In this document: positions 49,708 to 59,198 of the stretch, piece by piece | Layout: each line of letters begins with the position of its first letter | Position numbering within the stretch: position 1 is the stretch's first letter | Assembly: GCF_963583255.1 (NCBI RefSeq) | Contig: NC_084819.1 | Span: forward strand, 7,892,001 to 7,956,000 | DNA length: 64,000 bases | Source: Pyrus communis | Taxonomy: Eukaryota > Streptophyta > Magnoliopsida > Rosales > Rosaceae | Direction of reading: 5' to 3' | Translations under genes and position numbers: made by a program | Notes under the pieces: generated by a model | What the model was told of the DNA's origin: nothing | The model's input: only the letters and a program-made list of their open reading frames with translations | Databases searched by the model: none

Positions 49708-49922
49708 GAAGATTAAGGTTTTTTAAAAAAAAATTAAATTTTTTTTTTTGCCACGTGGCATAAATGTGGCAGTCGCACTTAACGGATCAATGGATGGAAA
49801 ATGTAACGGAGGTATTATATTGAAAGAAAATAGTACTTGAGGAATGAAAGTGAAATGTTTTAAAGATGTTGTAAGGAATTGAAATCGACCCCAAACTTGA
49901 GGTGATAAAGTGTAATTTACCC
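48729..49922. mobile_element. Mutator-like (MULE/MITE) element with about 190-bp inverted repeats
   Basis: The ends are GGGTAAATTACACTTTACCA and an imperfect inverse ending GTGTAATTTACCC. Pairing continues inward through TTTGGGGTCAATTTC, ATAATACCTCCGTTACATTT and CCACATTTATG. A 9-bp direct repeat (TTTTTTTTG, 48720-48728 and 49923-49931) matches the Mutator duplication length, though it is low complexity. The middle (49010-49690) is unusually G/C-rich, with a 16-base C run at 49115-49130 and repeated AACCCAAATCCCATATCCC-type units. No transposase is present. Confidence 0.85.
49015..49560. other. C-rich centre of the Mutator-like element, possible captured sequence
   Basis: Composition changes sharply from AT-rich ends to C-rich on the plus strand. 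Open frames exist on both strands (for example 49051-49545, 164 codons, Pro/Asn/Ser-rich), but they are low complexity and overlap each other. It may be a captured genomic fragment, as in Pack-MULEs, or an expanded simple repeat. I see no recognisable protein domain. Confidence 0.4.
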
Positions 49923-50261
49923 TTTTTTTTGTGTTACCTCATATAACATTTTAAGATTTTATTAAATAAAATCGAACTTAAATAAAATACATAATAAAAA
50001 ACAAAAATATAGTCTAATTAATACTTAAAACACATAAAACAATTAATATATTTATTCCATGTCATCATTCGTTATGTCATCGTCAGCATTGGCATAACTA
50101 GTGAACTGGGTAGGCAACAGTAATGATTCATGAAAATGAGTCTCTTCCACGCCAACCCTTGTATGGAAATTTTCATGGTCAAGTATCTGATCATCCAAAT
50201 TTGGTATGACATAATCATCAATTGCATCGTTATCCTCTAATACGTCAAACATTCAGAGATC

Positions 50262-51323
50262 AAGTAACGGCACAAAACTTTTCAACGGTTATAAACGACA
50301 AATCATGATTTAACGGTTATTTTAACTCTGATTTTGATGATTTTTTACATCTACACTCCTTCATCCTATATGAATACAATGAAATAATTTGATCGTCAAT
50401 TTAAAATATTTACACTAGTGGCTACCACAAAATCTTATTTCATAGTTAATGAAAGTATGAATAAACTCTCAAGTGTTAGTGAATCTATTATTTTGATAGG
50501 ATACGCATTCTACAAAACTAGTTTCAACGATCCAACCGTCAAACATGTTCGCATACACTTCGAGATCATATACACCAAAAATTGCAAAAAACAAACATTC
50601 AAAGATCAAGTACTGGGACAAAACTTTTCGACGATTATAAACAAAAATCACAATTTAACAGTTATTTTAACTCCGATTTTAATTATTTTTTACAACTACA
50701 CTCCTTGACCCTGTATGAGTACAATGAATGAATTCGATCTTCAATTTAAAATATTTACACTAGTGGATACCACAAAATCTTATGTAATACTTGATGAAAG
50801 CATAAATAAACTCTTAAGTGTTAGTGAATCTATCGTTTTGATGGGAAACGCATTCTACGTAACTAATTTCAGCAATCCAACCGTCAAACTTGTTTGTATA
50901 TGCTTCAAGATCGCATACGCCAAAAATTGCAAAAAAAAAAACTTTCAGAGATCAAGTAACGGGACAAAACATTTCGACGGTTATCAACGAAAAATCACGA
51001 TTTAACGGTTATTTTAACTCCAATTTTGATGATCTTTTACAGCTATACTCCTTGACCCTATATGAATACAATGAATGAACTCAATCTTCAATTTAAAATA
51101 TTTACACTAGTGGATACCACAAAATCTTATGTTAATACTTAATGAAAGTATGAATAAACTCTTAAGTGTTAGTGAATCTATTATTTTGATGGCATACGCA
51201 TTCTGCGAAACTAGTTTCAACGATCCAACCGTCAAACATGTTTGTATATACTTTGAGATCACATACACCAAAAAATCACGATTTAACGGTTATTTTAACT
51301 CCGATTTTGATGATTTTTTACAG
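50262..51323 (+). repeat. Tandem array of about 345-bp units in CACTA element 2
   Basis: CACTAGTGGATACCACAAAA recurs at about 50758 and 51106, with a variant (GTGGCTACC) at 50418. Units share ACAAACATTCAGAGATCAAG-like and CGATTTAACGGTTATTTTAA blocks and the phrase TTGATGATTTTTTACAGCTA with the array at 29950-31608. The array is cut by the solo LTR at 51329 and its last piece continues at 53487-53580. Frames in it are repeat units and not genes. Confidence 0.85.
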
Positions 51324-51328
51324 CTACA

Positions 51329-53486
51329 TGATAGGAGCATATTCATGCGACTTAAATGGCTTGTTCTCGTGCATTTACGTTATGTTTCTCTCGTTATTTT
51401 AGTCCTTTATGCTTCTTTTGTGTGTTTTTAGGTTCTAAGGGCCTAGGGAGCAAGAAAGTGCATTTTGAGGCCATTTGGAGCATTTTTGGGCATGGATTGG
51501 ATAGCTTATCCATGGAGCCAAGAGGATGGACGAATTTGAAGGCCTTGTATGCACTTGAAGACACAAAACAATGGCCCTAACCCAATTACATTCACCTTGC
51601 CTTGGGCTTAACACAAACACCATTCCTTGCCATGCAAGGGGGAGCAATTTGGGTCCAATTCATGTACTTAAACTCTAGCCCAATCCACAATCACTTCAAA
51701 GCCATGCAAAACCTTTCAACACCCTTTAATCTTCCCCCTTTAAGTTATGATTTTATTTCCTAACCCTACATGCATTATTTATTAGTATCTTTACAAGACA
51801 TTATCATTGCATAACATTCCATTTCCACCTCTTTCCCACCTAATTCACATGCCTTCATTCATTCTTTATTCCACTTACACTCATCATCACACACCTTAGC
51901 AATCAACACATGTGATCACATGCATCACAACCACAAAGAACCATCCCCAAAACACTTTGCCGTGAGTTCCCACTCCCATTTCCAGCTTTTCATAACTTTT
52001 CCTAGTTGTTTTATTACATACATTCCCCCTTCATTATTCCAAACACATGCACCCATAATCATTCATCCCCTCCTAGCTGCAATATTCCCTCTTTTGTTCC
52101 CCCATTTCACCTATAAATAAGCATCCAACACTCCTCAAAATTCACTTACTCTTCCATACACATCTCATATCTCATTCACACACAACACCCCTCAAACACT
52201 TCCATTCTTTCCCTAACCGTGAGTTTCCCTTTCTCCTTCATTCTTCCATCTCCAACCACTCCCTACTCCATTCCACATACACCTAAAGCCCTTAAGCTCA
52301 CCTTAGATCTTGTGCTACAACAACGAGGAAGAAAAGAGTGCTTAAACGTTCATACAATTCAAGTTTGAGTTGTTGGAATGTTTAGGTGTTTCTTTGATTT
52401 CAAAGTTTAAATTTAATTCTCTTTGTTTTGTACGTATGAGAAGGGAAGAGAAGAGTGCCTAAACGTTCATACAATTCACGTTTGAGTTGTTGGAATGTTT
52501 AGGTGTTTCTTTGATTTCAAAGTTATGAGGAACTAAACCCCCCTTTAGCTAGGGGGTGATTCAAAATACATGTTTATGCTTGCATTATGAATTGATTACT
52601 TTTGGTTGGAATTTCATAAGTTGTGGATTCAATTTGTTTAACCATTTGAATGAATATAACGCTAGAATATAAGTGAGTTTCACCTAATAGTTACGAACTT
52701 ATATTCACAAGTAGTGGAGGTTGCTTATAAACAATCGCGTTAAACGAATTCTTGGCATAAGTTTCATGCGTAATCCATAGTAACGAATGCCTCGTCAATG
52801 TTTATGATTTCCGTTGAATTTAATGATCTTTGTTGAATGTCTCTATCATGCGTATTCCATAGTTAGGGACTTTGATTAAGAATAATTTGGTTGTAATGCG
52901 TATTCCATTCAATCCAACGAATCTAGGGAAATCTGAAAGTTAATTTAAACGGACCTAATTAACTTGGAGCATTGAGTTTCATAATTTATCGAAAGACCAA
53001 CCGAAAATCAATCTTGTATGCAAGTGTAACATGTGTGGAGGAAAACCCCTTAGCTATTCCATCATCCATATTTTTATCACATTCATATTTACATTTTGTC
53101 TTTAATTATATTCTGTCTTTTTAATTTAATATCATCCAACCACAATTCCCCCCCCTATTTTGTTAAGTCTTAATCATTCGTATTTGTTTTATTTTTGTAT
53201 CTTTAAGCTTTTGGAGTCATAAACAATTGCAAATTCGTCTAAATCAAGTTCTAGCTTCTATTTGAGTCAATTTGATTGTTTTAGACAATTTGAGTTTTTC
53301 AAAGCCTTTCTGAGTCATAGTAATCTTGTTAAGAGTATTTTAATTTAGTTTTTATGTTTTTAAGTCAATTTAGAAGGTTTTAGCAAGCCCTCCTAATCCC
53401 CGGTCTAGAACGATCCCTCACTTATCCATTCTACTACAATTGTCAAACGAGGGTTTAATTTGAGTGTCAAGTACAATCTCGCATCA
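51329..53486 (+). mobile_element. Solo LTR of the TGATAGGAGCAT family (copy B), 2158 bp
   Basis: It starts TGATAGGAGCATATTCATGC and ends CAATCTCGCATCA, with a perfect 5-bp duplication CTACA (51324-51328, 53487-53491). Removing it restores the array phrase ACAGCTACACTCCTTGA, which proves the insertion point. It shares with copy A the region around CGGTCTAGAACGATCCCT and GGGTTTAATTTG. An internal duplication is seen near 52330-52520 (GAGTGCTTAAACGTTCATAC and GAGTGCCTAAACGTTCATAC). Confidence 0.9.
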
Positions 53487-53879
53487 CTACACTCCTTGAT
53501 CCTATATGAATACAATGAACTAATTTGATTATCAATTTAAAATATTTACACTAGTGGATACCACAAAATCTTATGTCATGATGATCGATGAAAATTAAGG
53601 ATTTTGTAAAAGGAATAACATGCAAGCTTTGAGTTCCATTGGCAAGGTTTAAACTTTTGAGAAAGGCTTCACAACCTTGAAAACAAAAACTCTTTCATTT
53701 TGCATATCCTTGCACATTTAATATTTTGTAATAGACTAGTAATGTATGGATGTTTATTTATTAGGCTCTTATTTTCGAGTGTAGATGTAGTACTTAAACG
53801 ACAAATGTGTTTTACTATTTTGAAGTAATATTTATGTGGCAATGTGTGGTATGTGAAAAATTAAGAAATTTTTGTTTTT

Positions 53880-54040
53880 TTCTTGAAGGGGTCATAACGG
53901 GTCTGGTGGGTAAAGTGACCCGACCTGTTAAGGACTCGTTAAGATAACGGGTGTGACACGACACAACCTGTTAAGATAACAGGTGTTACACGAAAACGAC
54001 ACGAATACAACAGATACGACCCATTTGCCAGGCCTATTCT
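53880..54040. mobile_element. DNA-transposon remnant with ACGGGTGTGACACGAC motifs
   Basis: Repeats of GTTAAGATAACGGGT-type and ACACGAC-type phrases ending in TTTGCCAGGCCTA resemble widespread hAT-type plant MITE ends. Only one end is recognisable. Similar phrases occur at 22735-22800 and 24405-24500. Confidence 0.35.
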
Positions 54041-54571
54041 AGAGGGTATATAAAGGCCACCAATCTGTCGCCTACAACCGCATCGGGTTTCAAAATATTT
54101 AATTTTTTTTTTAAATCTATGTCGGCTACAAGCGACACAGGCTTGGAAAATATTTAAAAACTTTCTCTAGTGTGGTATAAGCGACACTAGTCTTCTTTTA
54201 ACCAACGCTAACTTTATGTCGATTACAAACGACACCGGATTTCAAAATATTTAATAAAAATTAAAACTCATGTCGGCTACAACCGACATTGGCTTTGAAA
54301 ATATTTAAAAACTATCATTAGTGTCGAAAAAAAGCGACACCAATCTTATTTTAACCGACGCTGACATTATGTCGAAAAAAAGCGACACCACTATTAAAAA
54401 AAAAAAAAAATCTATGTCAGTTATAAGCGACATTAACAGTTTATATTGGTTATAGGCGACAGTAATTCCGACACCATGTAAAGTAGGTGTTGTAATGTCT
54501 TAAGCGCCGCAATGTTTTATAAAAGCGACACCAGCCACCGACACAATAAGACCCTTTTGTAGTAGTGTTGC

Positions 54572-55450
54572 TAGCCTTATTGCCATCTTATAAAATTTTC
54601 CATTGAGCTTCAGTGGCATACGACAGTCACATAACACATTGGATCCACTCTTCCATTACATCCATCCAGCTTGTATTCTATGGTTGAGGTCTCCATCCAA
54701 CTCTCCGTTCTTTTGCAAGATAGATCATATGTAGCGAAAGCGGTCGCTCTTTGGTAATTCCTGATCTCCAATCCTCACCCCTAACTCATTTGAGCCTCCA
54801 TTTGCACTGAACTTGCATTCCATATACTTTGTCTTTGAACGACTTAGGTGAAGACCTTTAGATTCTAACACTTCTCTCCAAAGGTTAAGCTTCGCATTTA
54901 CTCTTTCCTGAGTTTTATTTATCAACATTATATTGTCTGCAAAAAGAATACACCAAGGAATATCATCTTGAATACGTCCCTATAACTCATCCATTACAAA
55001 TGCAAGCAGGTAAGGACTGAAAAATGAGCCTTGATGTAACCCTATGGTTATGGGGAAGCTTTTGGTTTGTCCTTCATGAGTTCTTATGACAGTCCTTACT
55101 CCATCATACGTATCCTTTCTAGCTTGGATATATGCTACTCGTACTTCTTTCTTCTCTAAAATCCTCCAAAGAATGTCTCTTGGGACCCTATGATACGCAT
55201 TTTCCAAATCTATAAAGACCATGTGCAAATCCTTTTTCATATCTCTATATCTTTCCATCAATCTTTGTAAGAGATAGATTGTTTCCATGGTTGAGAACCC
55301 TGGTATGAACTCGAATTGGTTGTCTGAGACCCGTGTCTCTTGCCTTAGTTTATGCTCAATTACTCTCTCCTAGAGCTTCATTGTATGACTTATTAACTTA
55401 ATACCCTTATAGTTCATGCAATTTTGAGCTATCGCATTTTTTTTTAATAA
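54572..55450 (-). pseudogene. LINE reverse transcriptase fragment, split by CACTA element 2
   Basis: On the minus strand, GIKLISHTMKLWERVIEH (about 55400-55350), then METIYLLQRLMERYRDMKKD, VFIDLENAYHRVPR and ITIGLHQGSFFSPYLLAFVM (55288-54980) form a plant LINE-type RT. The region next to the expected catalytic YADD/FADD reads FADN. It continues with INKTQERVNAKLNLWREVLE and SKTKYMECKFS. At its 3' side (54572) the CACTA element interrupts. Across it, 46655-46676 on the minus strand reads AMLYGTEC, the usual continuation, with TTG duplicated. Stops and truncation make it inactive. Confidence 0.85.
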
Positions 55451-56440
55451 ATCAAATGATGTTGTGAACATTATTAGTACATGTGTGATTATGTAAATCC
55501 TAGTTAGATTGGGTTTATGATTACCTACTATTCTAGTGATTTCATCCTATTAGACTTTATATTTACTTGGAGGACAAGTTACTCTTCCCTCATGATTCAC
55601 TATAAATAAATGTACATACATAAGGAGAATCACAATCCCTAAGTGTATTCAAATGATCGCTTAGACTTTGGTCATGTGCACTAAACTTTCGGTATCTACT
55701 TAGGGCCATGCAGTACTTCATGCATCATGTTAGTTTGTCTGAAGCTTGTCTCAACCCAACCTTATTCTATGCTCCAATTGTTGACTGGTACGAGTTGACA
55801 TCTCACATTTGTACGTCTTTGTTTTTGTGGCCTATGTGTCGATTGCGTCGCTCTTACGTACAAAAATGGGTTCTCAGAGAAGATGGAAATCTATATTGGT
55901 TATGATTCTCCTTCAATCTTTCGTTTCTTACAGCCTTTGATAGACTATCTCTTTACGGCTCGTTTCGCAGTTGTCACTTTTATGAGACAGTCTTCCTACC
56001 GTTACGGGGAGATAAGAACATCACCTTTCTTGAAGAACGACATGAATTGTCGTGGATGACTCCCATTATGTCTTGTTTAGATCCTTGTACTGCACTGTCT
56101 AAAATTGAAATGTGGTGAATCTTAGATCTTTAGAGTGATGCTCAAAGAATGTTGGATGCTATCGATCTAGTGAAAGTATAAGATCACATATACCAGTTGC
56201 AAATGTTCTTGCAAAGATAGACGTATATAACAGACATCCAACCGTTGTCCCAAAAGGACGGGTTGCCACTAATGTGTATTAGACATCCCTCGAAAGTAGG
56301 TTGCCGCACCTAGTGACCGATCTTAGTACATTTTCAACTAATCAATCACTTGCTCCAACCAGAAGTGTGGCAGACTTATTGGTTCAAAGGATTCATAAAC
56401 TTGAAAGAGGAAACCAACGACACCAACTAGTGTAACTAGT

Positions 56441-57540
56441 GTGGATCCAACCATCGCCTACTCATCATATCCAGTGCATGAGGTTATTCTAGATTATGGA
56501 AGCATCATTGAAGAGACGAATCCTCCTATCGAGAATCGGGATATTTCGGTCCATTATGCTAGCTTGAATAAGGTTTGGATTAGGAATAAGATGATAGTCG
56601 ATGATGCATTTACATATGCAGTAGCTACTTCTATCATGTTGAGCAATGACATTGAGTCACGTTCCGTTAATGAATGTCAACGTTGAACAAATTGGTCAAA
56701 CTGGAAACAAGAAATCCAGGTCGAACTTGATTCACTTGCGAAAAGCAAGTTGTTTGGACCTGTAATTCCTCCACCTCCACATGTGAAGCCCATTTGTTAC
56801 AAGTGAGTTTTTGTAAGGAAGTGTAGTGAAAAGAATGAAATAGTACGATACAAGCCACGCCTCGCGCACAATGCAAGGCTTCTCTTAACACCTTGGGATT
56901 GATTACAAGGAGACTTATTCTCCTGTAATGGACGTCATAATGTCCTGCCACCTTATTAGTTTGGTAGTTTCCAAAAAATCTGAATAGTAGCTTATGGACG
57001 TGGTAACCGCATATCTCTATGGGAATCTTGATAGGATATAGTAATGCATATCTCTATGTTCACGCAATGCACTAGAGCAAACATCTCCTTCACTGTTAAT
57101 CTTTTGGTAGGATATAGTAACGTGCCTACATGTAGATAATGGACTGGTGTTAAAAACATCTTCCATTACCTCAAAGGTATACCCATATGAATCCTTGAGA
57201 GTAGCCGTCATCCCCTTATTCTCGCCTCGTTGGTTATGCTGATGCAAGTTATTTGTTTGACCCGCACAAGGCAAGTTCTCAAACGGGTTATATTTTTACC
57301 GTTGGAGACACTGCAATATCTTGGAGGTCAACCAAACAGACCTTAGTTGCAACTTCTTCGACCATGATGAGATTCTCGTGCTACATGAAGCCACACATGA
57401 GTGCTTTTGGCTAAAAGTTGTTGTCAAGGATATTCAAAGCAACTACGCACTTTATTTCATCTTTGACATCCTGCAACAATCTATGAAGATAACACCGCAT
57501 ATATCGAACAAATTAAGAAATGATAAATCAAAGGGGGAGT
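56441..57540 (+). pseudogene. Copia-3 pol remnants (RT and RNase H)
   Basis: RT-like pieces are visible near 56840-56940 (YKPRLAHNARL-like, then DYKETYSPV-like, in broken frames). A RNase H-like piece at 57240-57340 reads near GYIFTVGDTAISWRSTKQT. Frameshifts and stops are frequent, and the conserved YVDD segment was not found. Confidence 0.6.
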
Positions 57541-58165
57541 AAGGAGACAACACCAAGCATATTGAGTCGAAGTTCTTTTTCTTTCATTAGCAGCAAGAAC
57601 ATCAAAATATTGAAGTCAAGCAAATACGTTCCCGAGACAACCTGGTCGACCTTTCACCAAGTCACTGCGAAGTTTACTTTCCAAGTGCTTGTTTGAGGAA
57701 TTGGTATGCGTAAACTTTTTAAGTTGTAACATTGTTTGTTCTCTTTGGAATTATGTCAAACTCAGGGGGGTGTGTCCGGAAGTACAATCACTTGACCTTA
57801 ATGTACTCTATTTTCCTACGATTAGGAGCATTGTTCTTTTTGGATTTTTGCTCTAACTAGGTTTTAACAAGGCACTTATCCTGTGATGGTCATACCCTTG
57901 TGTACGTATAGCAGACATTGAAATTGACTTTGCATCCAACTCATCGTTTTCCTTAGACTATATATGGTTTATTTATTTATTTTTTAATTTTTTTAATCGC
58001 ATATTGGGTTTTGCAATAGCCTGGTTTGGTGAGACTAATTTTCATATACAAGTTTCTTTGTTTGAGACTAGCGTGCTCCTAAAATAGTGTTGACTAGACG
58101 AATTCATGCAACTTTGCTGGATCTGATGTGATATCTACTTGAGTATTTACACACTCAAGAGGGAG

Positions 58166-58419
58166 TGTTGTGGACATTATTAGTACATGTGTGATTGTGT
58201 ACATCCTAATTAGATTGAGTTTATGATTACCCATTATTGTAGTGATTCCTTCCTATTAGACTTTGTATTTACTTGGAGGACAAGTTACTCATTCCTCATG
58301 ATTTACTATAAATAAAAGCACAAACATATGGAGAATCACAATCCCTAAAACTCCCTACACTTTCTCTCCAATGTCTCTTGCCGCACCCTATCTCTCCCTT
58401 TAGAAAATTGGTCACAACA
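58166..58419 (+). repeat. 3' LTR of Copia-3
   Basis: 254 bp, starting TGTTGTGGACATTATTAG and ending ATTGGTCACAACA. ACTATAAATAAAAG near 58306 is a probable TATA box. It matches 55460-55640 of the 5' LTR with scattered changes. Confidence 0.85.
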
Positions 58420-58618
58420 AATGAAAGTAAATATGAAGAAATAATGTGTTCCGACATTGGGAAGTTCAATGTATTCTCGAAATATCTTTGTTTGGATATG
58501 AATAATTCAGTTTCAAGATTATTGTGGAGTCAGCGAAGACTTAAGACTTGAGGATGCGTCCCTTCCAACCAAAAGAGTCCGATGCTGGGAGAAGATCAAG
58601 AGTTAGATACTCGAAATA

Positions 58619-58672
58619 TCTTCTTCTTCTTCTTCTTCTTCTTCTTCTTTTTTTTTTTTTTTTTTTTTTTTC
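58619..58672 (+). repeat. (CTT)n microsatellite followed by poly-T
   Basis: About ten CTT units run into 20 or more T. The poly-Leu and poly-Phe frames over it are artefacts. Confidence 0.95.
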
Positions 58673-58753
58673 TTTTTTAATTATGTTATTACTTGTCCAA
58701 GAGCTTTTGGACCTTCTCCTTCGTGACAACGTGTTATGGAGTCATTTAGTTGA

Positions 58754-58872
58754 GGAATTGTTATTGACACTTCAAATTCCTCATTCTGCACTCCAACTTT
58801 GTATGTTTAGAAAGAAAAATACACTTGTGAGGAGTGTAGAATGAGATTTTTGGAGTGCCAATAACACTTTCC
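58754..58872. mobile_element. Small MITE, 119 bp
   Basis: GGAATTGTTATTGACACTTC at the left pairs with an imperfect inverse ending TGCCAATAACACTTTCC. TCATTCTGCACTCC pairs with GGAGTGTAGAATGA toward the centre. No clear target duplication was seen. Confidence 0.6.
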
Positions 58873-58879
58873 TTTACTT

Positions 58880-59198
58880 GTTCAAGATCATTAAATAGTT
58901 TTATAGCTTAATTATGGTAGGATTTAATCTTCGGCGGTATTTTTTATTATTATTATAAGCGATATTACTACTCTAAACTAAATTAAAGAAAGGAAAAAAC
59001 TTTAAATTAGAGACACAGTGGGTTGAAGAGTATCTACAAGAGCAATCTATTCTTGCTCTTGGCAGGTAATTTATGCACTTGTAGCAGGAGCCACGTATCA
59101 ATACCTCAATTGTAGAGATTGGTATTAAAATTCGCCTCTTGAAAAAATAACATGTCTCATATATATGAATATTATCTCCCACAAATCAATTACCTTCC
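58880..59198 (-). other. 3' flank and probable 3' UTR of the invertase gene
   Basis: This lies just downstream of the invertase stop. An AATAAA on the minus strand at 58943-58948, about 250 bp after the stop, is a candidate polyadenylation signal. No other gene is seen. Confidence 0.4.

Larger units (their letters stand above)
46677..54568 (+). mobile_element. Non-autonomous CACTA element 2, complete, 7.9 kb including nested insertions
   Basis: The termini are CACTACTACAAAAGGGG (46677) and its inverse, CCCTTTTGTAGTAGTG (ending 54568), with the 3-bp duplication TTG on both sides (46674-46676, 54569-54571). Subterminal regions are dense in CGACAT, GCGACA and CGTCGCTT motifs (46700-48600 and 54060-54540). 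No transposase motif is seen, so it depends on an autonomous relative. It contains a Mutator-like element, a tandem array shared with CACTA element 1, and a solo LTR. It sits in a LINE. Confidence 0.93.
55460..58419 (+). mobile_element. Truncated Ty1/Copia element (Copia-3)
   Basis: The 5' LTR starts TGTTGTGAACATTATTAG (55460) but stops matching near 55640. The 3' LTR is complete (58166-58419). The 5-bp duplication AATGA is intact (55455-55459, 58420-58424). The interior is 2.5 kb with fragments of RT and RNase H only. The LTR 3' end, primer site, gag and integrase are deleted or unrecognisable. A purine tract (CAAGAGGGAG) precedes the 3' LTR. Confidence 0.85.

Noticed and set aside
58548..58844. 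98-codon frame with poly-Leu and poly-Phe
   Set aside because: It is a translation of the (CTT)n and poly-T tract.
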